Origin: Jeotgalicoccus psychrophilus DSM 19085
Lineage (GTDB): Bacteria > Bacillota > Bacilli > Staphylococcales > Salinicoccaceae
Length of the DNA: 64,000 bases
Assembly (NCBI RefSeq): GCF_000425845.1
Contig: NZ_AUEF01000011.1
Span: 40,686 to 104,685, forward strand
Direction of reading: 5' to 3'
Positions within the stretch are counted from its first letter, which is position 1. Every line of letters begins with the position of its first letter. Position numbers and translations under genes: made by a program. The notes beneath the pieces are model-generated. The model worked only from the letters and a program-made list of their open reading frames with translations, had not been told where the DNA came from and made no database searches. Below, in pieces: positions 20,975 through 30,421 of this stretch.

Positions 20975-21288
20975 CATTATTAACACTCCTCATGCTTTTA
21001 ATTTATATCGTCATTAGTGCCGCTACCATTTTGAATTTCAGGTCGCGCGCTTTTGACATCGCACGCTACATTTCCGGCGCTGCATTTTTACTGATGATGA
21101 TTACCTTCAGTCTGTCGCTCGGCGGTACGGATATTTTTATCGTGCTGCTGCTTTCACTGTGCATTGTTATGTCAGTTGAAATTACATCATTTAAAGAATA
21201 CAAAGGCGACCGTGCAAACTTATTTTTAGTGCACGCGTTTACGCTGACGATGGCACTTGTACTTATTATAATTCTGATCACTCTGTAA
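20971..21288 (+). CDS. Small membrane protein, unknown
   Basis: 105 aa with three or four hydrophobic stretches (about residues 1-20, 33-52, 53-68 and 85-105) separated by short basic/acidic loops such as FKEYKGDRANLF. The ATG overlaps the MFS stop, so translation is coupled and a role connected with the transporter is possible. I do not recognise a family. Confidence 0.7.
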   Translation: MTLLTLLMLLIYIVISAATILNFRSRAFDIARYISGAAFLLMMITFSLSLGGTDIFIVLLLSLCIVMSVEITSFKEYKGDRANLFLVHAFTLTMALVLIIILITL

Positions 21289-21300
21289 GGAGATGTGTAT

Positions 21301-21576
21301 ATGAGACGTGTCATTTTAATACTGCTGATGTTAATTCAAATACTGTTCTTTATAAATTACTCGATTAACGACGGCATTATTTTTTATAACATCTATATAT
21401 GGTTCACTCTCGCAGCGCTCGCTATTATTACCGGCATCCGGGCATTCCGCTCCGAGCCGCATTTAAATGAGAGCCGTCATATGCATTCTTATTTTTCACT
21501 TGCACTGATTATCGTCTCTTGTTCATCTGTGCTGTTTATATTATATATCGCAATTATGCAGCCGTATTATTTATAA
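21301..21576 (+). CDS. Small membrane protein, unknown
   Basis: 91 aa, three hydrophobic segments (about residues 3-22, 28-46 and 62-88) with a polar loop ESRHMHS. Start is the ATG at 21301 (MRRVILILLML), AAGGAG 8 nt upstream. An in-frame GTG six bases earlier was rejected. Third gene after the MFS transporter and last before a strong terminator. No family recognised. Confidence 0.7.
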   Translation: MRRVILILLMLIQILFFINYSINDGIIFYNIYIWFTLAALAIITGIRAFRSEPHLNESRHMHSYFSLALIIVSCSSVLFILYIAIMQPYYL

Positions 21577-21583
21577 AACATAT

Positions 21584-21629
21584 AAAAACCATACGTCAAA
21601 TTCCTTGTGAAATGACGTATGGTTTTTTT
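21584..21629 (+). terminator. Intrinsic terminator of the MFS operon
   Basis: Fifteen-base arms AAAAACCATACGTCA and TGACGTATGGTTTTT pair around a 14-nt loop and are followed by further T. It is symmetrical enough to work on both strands. Confidence 0.85.
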
Positions 21630-21787
21630 ATGCTGAGTTTTGGCGTTCGGGTTCCGGATTCATGTCTATGAAAAGTAGACTGCGTGATCATGAGGGTTGA
21701 TTACAGTACTCTCATCAGGTCGAAAAACGATATTCAATCACATGTAATCATCGCACTGGGCGTGAACCCTCCCCCCAAAAAAACAGC
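21630..21787. other. Intergenic spacer without a recognised gene
   Basis: 158 bp between two terminators, with no open frame or promoter that I can support. It has short dyads (CATGAG ... CTCTCAT near 21692-21716) and the 3' end is a C/A-homopolymer tract (CCCTCCCCCCAAAAAAA). Confidence 0.5.
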
Positions 21788-21816
21788 AAAAACCCGCCAA
21801 TGATTCGGCAGGTTTT
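21788..21816 (-). terminator. Intrinsic terminator of femX
   Basis: Minus-strand AAAACCTGCC ... GGCGGGTTTTT around a short loop with a T-run, 6 bp after the femX stop. Confidence 0.8.
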
Positions 21817-21821
21817 CTCAG

Positions 21822-23075
21822 TTATCTTCTTTTAATTATTTTATTCAGCTTCATTTTACTCTTCTGAAACAGCGGGAACATTACTTCCGCCGCCATATAA
21901 AGCGGGCGATTCGTTACATAATCGAATTCTCCGATTTTATCCGATACCTCTGTACCCCACACTTTTTTAAACTGCCATAGCCCGAAGTGTTCGTCATCCC
22001 TATCAGGTTCTACTGATACACCACCGAAGTCATATGTCTTTGCACCGTGTTCACGTGCATACTGCATCATATGCCACTGCATGTGATGATTCGGGAGGAA
22101 TTCTCTAAAGTCGTTTGAAGATGCGCCGTACAGGTAATAGGACTTATGTCCTGACTGCGCGTACAGTGCGCCTGACAAGAGTACTCCTTGTGGTTGTTTC
22201 CGTTTAAGTTCATTCATGTCGTCTAGCTGCGACTGAACTTTCGTCATACGATTATTTAAATTCTTCAGCTGATTTTGTTTTTTCAGCTCATCTTTAATTT
22301 TCTCTGCTTTACGGATATCTTTCGTTACTTTTTCGATATCGTTCTGAAGCGACTGCACAGCGCTATCCGGTAATAGTTTAACCATAAACAGGTCCATATG
22401 CCCTTCGGGATTCAAGTTATCGTACAGCGACTCAAAATATGTAATGTCTCTCGTTAAGAAGCCGTCGCGCTCGCCTGTTTCTTTCATCAATTTAACGAAG
22501 TCCGAAAGTTCTTCCCTGTCTGCTTTATAAACCGTTGTACCGGCACGCAGTGAATTTCTTACTTTTGTTCGGTTGTTCCGTTCAAAGCTCTGCAGCAGCG
22601 CTTTGTCGTCAACGCTAATATTTGTCACCATCGTTGTACGCGGCTGAATAACATCTTTACTCATGCCGTCCGTCAGACCGTGATGCTTAAAACCGAGCTG
22701 TTTTAAATATTCGATTGTATCTTCGTTGCCTGAAGCCGGAATGTCCGGGTCTATTTTAATCGTATAAGATTTTTCATCTGCTGCGATTTTCTTCGCTGCT
22801 CCGAGCAGTGTGTTCACGACTTCCCTGTCTTCGTAATTACAGACAAAACCGCGTGACGCATAACACATCGTAAAGAATGTTTTCGGCACTTTTTTAAACA
22901 GTAACAATGCGACGCCTTCTACTTCACCATTACGTCCAACAGCAATGCGTCTCGAGTACCATCCCGTCAGTTCTTTTGAGCCGGCCCATGATGTCAGCTG
23001 AAGCAGATCACCTGCAGGATGTGACATAACAAATTCATCGTGCATTTCATCTGTAATATTTAATAGTTCAACCAT
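21822..23075 (-). CDS. femX: FemX/FmhB-type peptidyltransferase (lipid II:glycine)
   Basis: Adds the first residue of the interpeptide bridge to lipid II from an aminoacyl-tRNA, at the inner membrane face. 417 aa with two GNAT-like lobes. SHPAGDLLQLTSWAGSKELT, GWYSRRIAVGRNGEVEGVAL, FERNNRTKVRNSLRAGTTV, TGERDGFLTRDITYFE and GASSNDFREFLPNHHMQWHM align closely, from memory, with staphylococcal FmhB. The tRNA-synthetase-like coiled-coil arm lies at about residues 240-300 (EKVTKDIRKAEKIKDELKKQ). It is essential in Staphylococcus aureus. The added residue is probably Gly, but this depends on the organism's bridge type. Monocistronic, with its own terminator. Confidence 0.95.
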   Translation of the reverse strand: MVELLNITDEMHDEFVMSHPAGDLLQLTSWAGSKELTGWYSRRIAVGRNGEVEGVALLLFKKVPKTFFTMCYASRGFVCNYEDREVVNTLLGAAKKIAADEKSYTIKIDPDIPASGNEDTIEYLKQLGFKHHGLTDGMSKDVIQPRTTMVTNISVDDKALLQSFERNNRTKVRNSLRAGTTVYKADREELSDFVKLMKETGERDGFLTRDITYFESLYDNLNPEGHMDLFMVKLLPDSAVQSLQNDIEKVTKDIRKAEKIKDELKKQNQLKNLNNRMTKVQSQLDDMNELKRKQPQGVLLSGALYAQSGHKSYYLYGASSNDFREFLPNHHMQWHMMQYAREHGAKTYDFGGVSVEPDRDDEHFGLWQFKKVWGTEVSDKIGEFDYVTNRPLYMAAEVMFPLFQKSKMKLNKIIKRR

Positions 23076-23140
23076 AATTTCTCACCAATCATTTCTCTAT
23101 TATTTCTGATATAATATACCCCCAAAGGGAGCGTGCAAAA

Positions 23141-23389
23141 ATGAAACAGATTATTTTAATTTTATTAGCCGCATTTAACATTTACAGCTTTATTAATATT
23201 TCAATATCATACCAGCATGACGAGCTTATTGCTCTGCTCAGTACGAGAATTATTCTCATGGCAATTTCCATAATACTGTCGGTCTTGTTCTTAATCGCCG
23301 GTGCGTCTAAAAGCATTAAAATCTTAACTGCGGTAACAATTCTGACAGGATTGCTGCATTTCATTTCTATCCTGTTAACTTACATTTAA
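23141..23389 (+). CDS. Small membrane protein, unknown
   Basis: 82 aa with three hydrophobic segments (about 2-20, 32-53 and 56-80) and a short polar connector. MKQIILILLAAFNIYSFINI is the opening. The ribosome site GGGAG is 9 nt before the ATG, and a TATAAT box lies about 30 bp upstream (near 23110). Divergent from femX. No family recognised; the good signals support a real gene. Confidence 0.65.
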   Translation: MKQIILILLAAFNIYSFINISISYQHDELIALLSTRIILMAISIILSVLFLIAGASKSIKILTAVTILTGLLHFISILLTYI

Positions 23390-23459
23390 TTTCTTCAATA
23401 TTGTAGCACATTTTAATATACAGTTCTTTTGAAATCATTTGTCTTAGGAGTAGATAAAC

Positions 23460-24512
23460 ATGAGAGATCTCGGAATTTATTTTGGTACTTTCGCCCCGTG
23501 TCACGTTGGCCATTTTGAACAAATCGTCAGGGCCAAAAGAGAGAACAGGCATGCTGTGGTTATTATTAGCGGATACACAGGCGACCGGGGAGACAATATC
23601 GGCATGAATCTTGAACACCGCGCCCGGGCGATGCGTCAGCTTTTAAAGAACGACAGCAACGTTTCCATTCTGCAGCTCGATGAATCAGAAATCCCACGCT
23701 ATCCTGCAGGCTGGGAGCCGTGGCTCGAGATGCTTGAGAGTTTAATCCGCCAGAGCAAAGATGCCCTGGATTTCGATGTACAGAGTCCAACGTTTTATAT
23801 GGGCGAAAGCGACTATAAAGAACCACTTGAAAGTTATTTCTCTAAAAAGTGGCAGCACATTGATATTCATATGACTATGGTGGACAGAAAGATTCTCGGT
23901 ATCAGCGGAACTGAGATCAGGGAGACACCCATTTTAAACTGGGATTACGTCACACGCCCGTTTCGACGCTTCTTTGTTCAGAACGTTTTAGTCACCGGTG
24001 CACCAAACAGCGGGAAATCGATGATTATTGAAGATCTGGCACGAAGATATTCGACGAGCTATTCCATTGAATACGCAGCAAGTTATTTCGACGAGCATCA
24101 GCTGAAATCGCCTGATCTTGATGCAAAAGATTTTCATGCAATCGGCATCGGCCAGTTTGAACTGAACAGGCGTCATATTCATTCCAATGCAACACGTAAA
24201 ATCTTTTTCGCAGACACAGATGTACTGTACTCAAAAGTGCATAATATGCTCGCTGATCACGATCAGCAGGAATACGTAAATCAAATTTTCGACCATTATA
24301 TTAAGCTTCAGACATGGAGTCTGATTTTAATCATGCCTCCGGCGGAAGATTCTTCTGATTACGACCAAAAATTTTATACACTGCTTTTAGAACAGCTGGA
24401 CCATTATAATTTAATGAATAATACAGTTATTTTAGATGATACATATCTGAATAATTATCTGCGCGCCCATGCTTTAATCGATAAAATACTGGAAGAACGG
24501 AAAAATAACTGA
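23460..24512 (+). CDS. NadR-like NMN adenylyltransferase / ribosylnicotinamide kinase
   Basis: 350 aa bifunctional enzyme of NAD salvage. The N-terminal nucleotidyltransferase domain has GTFAPCHVGHF (His15-x-Gly-His18), MGESDYKEPL and the ISGTEIR motif at 148-154. The C-terminal kinase domain starts with the P-loop GAPNSGKS at 180-187 and has a Walker-B-like ADTD. The E. coli NadR repressor HTH is absent; the protein begins directly with the catalytic domain, so it is enzymatic only. Expected reactions: NR to NMN (ATP) and NMN to NAD. Start at the ATG 23460 with AGGAG 9 nt before it. It is probably a single-gene unit, with no visible PnuC or nicotinamide riboside transporter beside it. Confidence 0.85.
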   Translation: MRDLGIYFGTFAPCHVGHFEQIVRAKRENRHAVVIISGYTGDRGDNIGMNLEHRARAMRQLLKNDSNVSILQLDESEIPRYPAGWEPWLEMLESLIRQSKDALDFDVQSPTFYMGESDYKEPLESYFSKKWQHIDIHMTMVDRKILGISGTEIRETPILNWDYVTRPFRRFFVQNVLVTGAPNSGKSMIIEDLARRYSTSYSIEYAASYFDEHQLKSPDLDAKDFHAIGIGQFELNRRHIHSNATRKIFFADTDVLYSKVHNMLADHDQQEYVNQIFDHYIKLQTWSLILIMPPAEDSSDYDQKFYTLLLEQLDHYNLMNNTVILDDTYLNNYLRAHALIDKILEERKNN

Positions 24513-24571
24513 ATTTAATGATATTTCTGTTATAATGAAATTTACAATTTATTTATACAGGAGGAATCGCT

Positions 24572-25720
24572 ATGCAAGAAGAGTTATTGCTTACACCTGG
24601 ACCAACACCCGTTGCCCGACGTACATATCAAGCAATGTCCCAAGGTATTTTCGGTCACAGAACTAGCCGATTCAAAGAAATGTCTGCTGATATCCAAGCC
24701 AGACTACAGCCTATATTCGGCACCGATAATCCAGTCGCTGTACTGACTTCATCAGGCACCAGCGCTCTTGAAGCAGCAATGGTCAACCTTGTTGATGAGG
24801 GAGATACGGTTGTCTTAATCGTCAGCGGCGTATTCGGCGGAAAGTTCGCAGATATCGCCGGACGCTACAACTTCAATGTACATATTTACGATGTGACATG
24901 GGCAGAAGCTGCTGATCCACAGGCTTTTGAAGAGTACCTGAACGGGCTCGATAATGTAACTGCAGTATTTAGTCAGGCATGCGAGACCTCAACATCTGTA
25001 CTTCACCCGCTCACTGAGCTTGCTGCAGTCGTGCATAATTATAATGAAGAAACGCTGTTTATCGTCGATGCAGTTAGTGCACTTGGCGGCGCTGATATGC
25101 ACATGCAGCGCGATAACATTGACTGTATAGTTTCAGGCAGTCAAAAAGCAATGATGCTGCCCCCGGGTCTTGCATTCGTTGCTCTTAATGATAGAGCGCT
25201 CAGCAAAGTGAACAGCTCACGCCACGGACGCTATTATCTCGATTTAAAAATGTACTTTAAGTCTCTGGAAGTAGATTATACTCCTCAGACACCAGCTGTA
25301 ACTTTGTATCAGGGACTGGATGACGTGCTAGATATGATCCATGAAGAAACAATCGAAGAAGTATTTCTTCGTCATAAAAAAATGCAGAAAATGCTGCGCC
25401 GCGGTATTGAAGCACTGGAACTTGAGCTTTTTGTAAAAGAAGCGTCCGCTTCACCTACAGTGACAGCAGTCACTTCGACGCCTGAAGAAATTGCACACAT
25501 TAAAGATGAACTGGATAAAAATTATAATATTTCTGTAGCCGGCGGACAGAAAGATCTCGCTGGAAAAATTATCCGAATCGGCCACATGGGCTTTATGTTC
25601 CCGAAAGATATGCTGGCTATATTAAGTGCTCTGGAAGATATTTTAAGCAAGCTGCGCAAGAAAAATTACTACGGCAAAGCATTAACTGCCGCTCAGGAGA
25701 GTTTATATGACGAAGCATAA
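24572..25720 (+). CDS. Class V PLP aminotransferase (serine pathway)
   Basis: 382 aa alanine-glyoxylate/serine-pyruvate aminotransferase fold. LLLTPGPTPVARRTYQAMSQ is the N-terminal signature, SSGTSALEAAMVNL the phosphate-binding region, VDAVSALGG holds the PLP-pairing Asp, and GSQKAMMLPPG holds the Schiff-base Lys at 192. It overlaps serA by 14 bp, so a role in phosphoserine or serine synthesis, replacing SerC, is likely; an alternative is glyoxylate transamination. AGGAGG precedes the ATG and TATAAT lies about 40 bp upstream. Confidence 0.85.
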   Translation: MQEELLLTPGPTPVARRTYQAMSQGIFGHRTSRFKEMSADIQARLQPIFGTDNPVAVLTSSGTSALEAAMVNLVDEGDTVVLIVSGVFGGKFADIAGRYNFNVHIYDVTWAEAADPQAFEEYLNGLDNVTAVFSQACETSTSVLHPLTELAAVVHNYNEETLFIVDAVSALGGADMHMQRDNIDCIVSGSQKAMMLPPGLAFVALNDRALSKVNSSRHGRYYLDLKMYFKSLEVDYTPQTPAVTLYQGLDDVLDMIHEETIEEVFLRHKKMQKMLRRGIEALELELFVKEASASPTVTAVTSTPEEIAHIKDELDKNYNISVAGGQKDLAGKIIRIGHMGFMFPKDMLAILSALEDILSKLRKKNYYGKALTAAQESLYDEA

Positions 25721-27302
25721 CGTAATTGTATTGGACCCCGTGAGCCAGGACGGTATACAGGCACTTATTGATAATGATAATTTTAACGTTACACGCCAGG
25801 AAGGTTTATCGGAATCGCAGATTGTCGATATCATTCATGATTTCGATGCTGTAATTGTCCGCAGCCAGACGAAAATTACAGAACGCATTATTCAGCACGC
25901 TAAAAAACTTAAGATGATTGCACGTGCCGGTGTAGGCGTCGACAACATCGACATCGATGCAGCAACAAAACATGGTGTTATCGTCGTCAACGCTCCTGAA
26001 GGAAATACCATTTCCGCTACGGAGCATACAATGGCAATGATGCTGTCAATGGCTCGCGATATACCTGAAGCATATAAGGAACTTACTGAAGGCGAATGGA
26101 ACCGCGGCGCTCATAAAGGTGTGGAGCTTTACGGCAAAACGCTTGGTATTATCGGTGCAGGGAAAATCGGTTTCGGTGTAGCCAGACGCGCTAAAAGTTT
26201 CGGCATGAAGATTGTCGCATTTGACCCGTACTTATCCGACGACAAAGCCCGCGACAATGAGATTGTTAAAATGGAAGTTGATGAAGTGGCAGCTGCAGCA
26301 GATTTTATTACCGTCCATACTCCTCTGACTCCCCAGACAAAAGGAATAATCGGTGCTGACTTCTTTAGTAAATGTAAAAAAGAGGGTGTTTACCTGATCA
26401 ACGTCGCACGCGGCGGCATTATCGACGAAGACGAGTTACTCACAGCACTCGATTCAGGTATCGTAAAAGGTGCCGCACTCGATGTATTCGTGACAGAGCC
26501 TCCGGAAAACACTGCACTCCTGACACATCGCCGCACTGTTGTGACACCGCACCTCGGCGCTTCAACAGCAGAAGCACAGGAAAAAGTTGCAGTGAGTGTA
26601 TCTAAAGAAATTATCGAGTATTTTGAAGACAAGCAGATTACTCATGCGGTTAACGCGCCGCGTGTCAGTCATTCTGTCGCAGAAGAATTAAAACCGTATA
26701 TGTCTATCGTGAAACATTTAGGACAGTTCGGCATTCAGCTGCTCGATAAACCGCCCGAGGAAGTGAAAATTAAATATCACGGAGATATCGCTGTCGATGA
26801 CACGAGTATTTTAACGCGCACGTTCGTTAGTAATATGCTGAAACCCCACTTCGGTGATGAAGTGAATATTATTAACGCACTGTACTACTTAAATGAACGC
26901 GACGTGACTTACAAAGTTGAAAAGAAAGCTAAAGCTGACGGCTATACCAACTATCTGGAAGTTGAACTGATTAATGATAATGAGCACGTTACCCTCGGTG
27001 CTTCAACTATTCCAGGATATGGAGAGCGTCTCGTAAAAATTAACGAGTACCCTATCGACTTCAAGCCGGAAGAAAATATACTCATAATCGAGCATACAGA
27101 CCGCCCTGGCATTATTGGCGAGCTCGGTGTCCTGCTCGGTGAAGATGAAGTAAACATCGCTTCAATGCAGCTTGCACGCCTGTCTAAAGAAGGTGACGCA
27201 ATGGTTCTCTTCACACTGGATAATCAGGTCAACGAAGAAACATATGAAAAAATAAAAAATGTCTCAAACATTCATAAAGTGCACACGATTAAACTGGGAT
27301 AA
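25707..27302 (+). CDS. serA: D-3-phosphoglycerate dehydrogenase
   Basis: Oxidises 3-phosphoglycerate to phosphohydroxypyruvate, the first step of serine synthesis. 531 aa, the long form. The substrate/NAD domains (about residues 1-310) include ARAGVGVDNIDIDAATKHG, the Rossmann motif GIIGAGKIGFGVA, NVARGGIIDEDELL and VTPHLGASTAEAQEKVA with the catalytic His. An intervening ASB domain covers about 325-445. The C-terminal ACT domain ILIIEHTDRPGIIGELGVLL suggests serine feedback. Coupled to the upstream aminotransferase and closed by a perfect terminator. Confidence 0.95.
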   Translation: MTKHNVIVLDPVSQDGIQALIDNDNFNVTRQEGLSESQIVDIIHDFDAVIVRSQTKITERIIQHAKKLKMIARAGVGVDNIDIDAATKHGVIVVNAPEGNTISATEHTMAMMLSMARDIPEAYKELTEGEWNRGAHKGVELYGKTLGIIGAGKIGFGVARRAKSFGMKIVAFDPYLSDDKARDNEIVKMEVDEVAAAADFITVHTPLTPQTKGIIGADFFSKCKKEGVYLINVARGGIIDEDELLTALDSGIVKGAALDVFVTEPPENTALLTHRRTVVTPHLGASTAEAQEKVAVSVSKEIIEYFEDKQITHAVNAPRVSHSVAEELKPYMSIVKHLGQFGIQLLDKPPEEVKIKYHGDIAVDDTSILTRTFVSNMLKPHFGDEVNIINALYYLNERDVTYKVEKKAKADGYTNYLEVELINDNEHVTLGASTIPGYGERLVKINEYPIDFKPEENILIIEHTDRPGIIGELGVLLGEDEVNIASMQLARLSKEGDAMVLFTLDNQVNEETYEKIKNVSNIHKVHTIKLG

Positions 27303-27352
27303 AAATTAAAATATTCCACAGGATTATTTCCGCATATATCTTCCTTAAATAT

Positions 27353-27398
27353 AAAAGAACACCGCCTTGAATCTTAAGATTCAAGGCGGTGTTCTTTT
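27353..27398. terminator. Bidirectional terminator between serA and the HAD gene
   Basis: A 46-bp perfect palindrome with arms AAAAGAACACCGCCTTGAAT and the exact complement, ending in T-runs on both strands. It serves convergent serA (plus) and the HAD hydrolase (minus). Confidence 0.9.
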
Positions 27399-27409
27399 AA
27401 GTATCTATT

Positions 27410-28522
27410 TTATTTAACAAGCGTCTCAACAAGTTCAGGTACTCCAAGTACATTTTTCAGCATCTGTTCTTTTGGTACATTCAGCTCATCGAATGTGCTG
27501 ATAATATCATCACCTGTCAGCCCTGTCAGCGTCGCAATAAATACTGCGCCGATTTTATCTGCACAGTAAAAGTCCGCAACAGAGTCACCGACGATAAAGA
27601 TTTGTTCATCACTTTCGTTTCTGCCGTCAACAGCCGCTTCAAACAATGCTTCATTCTGTACATACAGGCTCCATAAATAACTGAACGGATGCGGCTTAGT
27701 GAGGGCATAAGCTGCAGTACTTCTATCCTCTGCATCCATTACCTCGCTCGCAGTTGAAACACGGCGTTCTTCAAATACATCCATGAGTCCAACTTCGTAA
27801 AACGGCAGCAGCGTTTCCTGTCTCGGCCTTCCTGTTGCCACACCTACGATGTATCCTTGTGCTTTCAGTCCCTGAAGCATTTCTTTAATTGCTTCAGGTT
27901 CTACAATCCATTCTTCATCGTAAATAAAACCTGTCTTCTGAAGTTCTTCAGCCGGCTTACCGGTATCTGCTTCAACAAGTTCACTGCCTAAATACCATTC
28001 CTGATATTTAAAGTGACCCTGATTCCAAATCGGTCCGTACATTTTGAAGACATCCGGATCCTCTAAATTCTGAAGTGTTCCGGCATATTCGATTAATGCT
28101 CTGTATATTTCATCTTTAGTGAAGTTTTCCCGGGAAATAAATTCTACTACCGCTTCCGGATCCACAGTCACTTCACCAAGCATATCCCCGACCGCGTTTA
28201 AATCTGTCACGTCGACACCAGCCAGATTTAAATTTTCCTGTTTTAGTATATCTATATACATCAGTGCAAACGTAATAAACAGCATGTCCCAGTTTGAATT
28301 CAGCCCCGCTTCTTTAAAGCGTTTAAGTACACGGTCATCGGCAAAAATTGTACTGCGGATGCCGCTGATTTCTTCATTTGTATAATCTGTTCTGAACTTA
28401 CTGCCATCCAGGTTTAAATAGCGCGGGCTGTACAGTAATTCCTCTACTGTCAGCGCAGATACATCAAAACATCTTTCTTCGCTTAAAAACACACCGTCAA
28501 CATCAAACAGTATCGTCGTCAT
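27410..28522 (-). CDS. HAD-superfamily hydrolase
   Basis: 370 aa, longer than simple HAD phosphatases because of a large cap between motifs I and II. Motif I is FDVDGVF (Asp7, Asp9), motif II VATGRPRQE, motif III KPHPFSYL, and motif IV IVGDSVADFYCADKIGA. The cap (about residues 15-210) is helical and acidic. Substrate unknown; related proteins occur in staphylococci beside serA. Monocistronic, its 3' end meeting serA at the shared terminator. The residues for phosphate transfer are intact. Confidence 0.8.
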   Translation of the reverse strand: MTTILFDVDGVFLSEERCFDVSALTVEELLYSPRYLNLDGSKFRTDYTNEEISGIRSTIFADDRVLKRFKEAGLNSNWDMLFITFALMYIDILKQENLNLAGVDVTDLNAVGDMLGEVTVDPEAVVEFISRENFTKDEIYRALIEYAGTLQNLEDPDVFKMYGPIWNQGHFKYQEWYLGSELVEADTGKPAEELQKTGFIYDEEWIVEPEAIKEMLQGLKAQGYIVGVATGRPRQETLLPFYEVGLMDVFEERRVSTASEVMDAEDRSTAAYALTKPHPFSYLWSLYVQNEALFEAAVDGRNESDEQIFIVGDSVADFYCADKIGAVFIATLTGLTGDDIISTFDELNVPKEQMLKNVLGVPELVETLVK

Positions 28523-28749
28523 GAAAACACCCCAGTATTTTTTATATATTGCCAGTTTCTCACACCACTTTAGTCTTGTCGACTATTTATACAAATTTTC
28601 AGGCAACTTGAGCTTTTACGCCATAAATTAATTTTATGTTTTAAAATATGCTGATTTGTAATATGATAAACAGTAGATTGTAAATTTATCGCATAGTTCT
28701 TTAAGCATAGGTAAAGTTTGTAAATTAAATATTATATGGAGGACTCTTT

Positions 28750-30417
28750 ATGTCTCTTAGTCCAATGGAAGTTATCTTCATGTTCGTCGGAGGACTTGGT
28801 ATCTTCCTGTACGGTATTAAACAGATGGGTGACGGCCTGCAGGCAGCTGCCGGTGACCGTTTGCGAGATATTTTAAACCGCATGACATCCAATCCTGTCA
28901 GAGGTGTTATTGCCGGTATTCTAGTTACAGTTTTAATCCAGAGCAGCTCCGGTGCCACGGCAATTACTATTGGCTTAGTGAGTGCAGGTTTTCTAACACT
29001 TAGACAAGCTATTGGTGTTATTTTAGGTGCCAATATTGGTACGACGGTTACAGCATTTATTATTGGGCTTGATATTGGTGCATATTCTTTGCCGATTCTC
29101 GCTATAGGTTCATTTATGCTATTCTTCTTTAAATCAAATCAGATTACTAATGTAGGTAGAGTTCTCTTCGGTTTCGGGGCATTATTTTACGGTCTCGAAT
29201 TAATGGGAGACGGTGTCGGTCCGCTGGCTGATCTCGAATACTTCCAAAATCTGATGCTGGCAATGAGTGATAATTCATTCCTTGGTCTTGCTGTCGGTGT
29301 AATCCTGACAGTTATTGTTCAAAGTTCAAGTGCGACCATTGCCATCCTGCAGAATTTCTATGACAACGGCATGATTGATCTGCAGGCAGCATTGCCGATT
29401 CTGCTCGGCGACAATATCGGTACAACGATCACTGCGATATTAGCAGCGCTTGCCGGTTCAATTGCCGCTAAACGTGCAGCCTTGGTACACGTTACATTTA
29501 ACATCATTGGGGCAACAATATTTATGATACTGATGCCGCTGTTTGTAATATACGTCGGCTATCTTGAAGATATTCTCAGTCTGAATAAACCAATGACTAT
29601 CGCGTTCGCTCATGGTTCATACAATATTATCAATACATTGATACATCTGCCATTTGTCGGTGCTCTTGCGTGGCTAGTCGTTAAAATAGTTCCGGGACGT
29701 GATTTTTCTGAAGATTTCACGCCTAAACATTTAGACCCGCTCTTATTAAAACAGTCACCGAGTATTGCAATTCAGGGCGCACAGAGTGAAGTTAAAAATC
29801 TGGGTGAATTAGTTCTCAGTACTTTACAGGATGCACGTCAGTACAGCGATAAGCAGGACGACAAACTCTTCAAGCAGATTGAAGATAAAGTTAACGTTGT
29901 CTCAACGCTGCAGGATGCTATACGCGGTTACCTGCTTGATGCGTCGAAATACGAAATTTCCCAGGATGATACTGAACGTGTCAGCACACTGCTGGAAGTA
30001 TCACGGATTCTGCTTAAAGTAAGCTCACAGGCTAAAAATATGGCTGATCAGTACCATCATAAGTATGAAAATAATATTAATCTGTCTGACGAAGCTAAAG
30101 AAGGTCTGGAAGATCTGTACAGCCACGTATACGAATCGTTTACAATGTCGCTCGAGTCACTTGACGTTTATAATCCTCAAGCGCTCGAACAGGTTATCAG
30201 ATTAAGCCAGAAATCACACAGAATTGAAAACAAACTTCGTAAAGAACATATCAAGCGTCTTTCAAGAGGCGAATGTTCAACGGATAGCGGTACACTTTAT
30301 GTTGAATTAATCAGCAATCTTGAGCGTATCGGTTATAACGCAAGAAACATTACAGAGACAAACTTAAATAACGTAACAGAAGAATTCATGAACGATGACT
30401 TTACTGTTTACGATTGA
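28750..30417 (+). CDS. Na+/phosphate cotransporter family protein with PhoU-like tail
   Basis: 555 aa PNaS-family membrane protein. Two inverted repeats each carry the QSSS motif (64-67 and 191-194) and a following GANIGTT / GDNIGTT. About eight hydrophobic helices fill residues 5-315; the last 200 residues form a soluble helical PhoU-like domain (SEVKNLGELVLSTLQDARQY). Sodium-driven phosphate uptake is the family role, although many bacterial members are uncharacterised. Start at the ATG 28750 with GGAGG 7 nt before. The 227-bp upstream region holds no gene; a TAATAT box lies near 28660. Confidence 0.88.
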   Translation: MSLSPMEVIFMFVGGLGIFLYGIKQMGDGLQAAAGDRLRDILNRMTSNPVRGVIAGILVTVLIQSSSGATAITIGLVSAGFLTLRQAIGVILGANIGTTVTAFIIGLDIGAYSLPILAIGSFMLFFFKSNQITNVGRVLFGFGALFYGLELMGDGVGPLADLEYFQNLMLAMSDNSFLGLAVGVILTVIVQSSSATIAILQNFYDNGMIDLQAALPILLGDNIGTTITAILAALAGSIAAKRAALVHVTFNIIGATIFMILMPLFVIYVGYLEDILSLNKPMTIAFAHGSYNIINTLIHLPFVGALAWLVVKIVPGRDFSEDFTPKHLDPLLLKQSPSIAIQGAQSEVKNLGELVLSTLQDARQYSDKQDDKLFKQIEDKVNVVSTLQDAIRGYLLDASKYEISQDDTERVSTLLEVSRILLKVSSQAKNMADQYHHKYENNINLSDEAKEGLEDLYSHVYESFTMSLESLDVYNPQALEQVIRLSQKSHRIENKLRKEHIKRLSRGECSTDSGTLYVELISNLERIGYNARNITETNLNNVTEEFMNDDFTVYD

Positions 30418-30421
30418 TATT

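Noticed and set aside
23566..23826. 86-codon minus-strand frame inside the NadR-like gene
   Set aside because: Shadow frame of a gene with intact motifs throughout.
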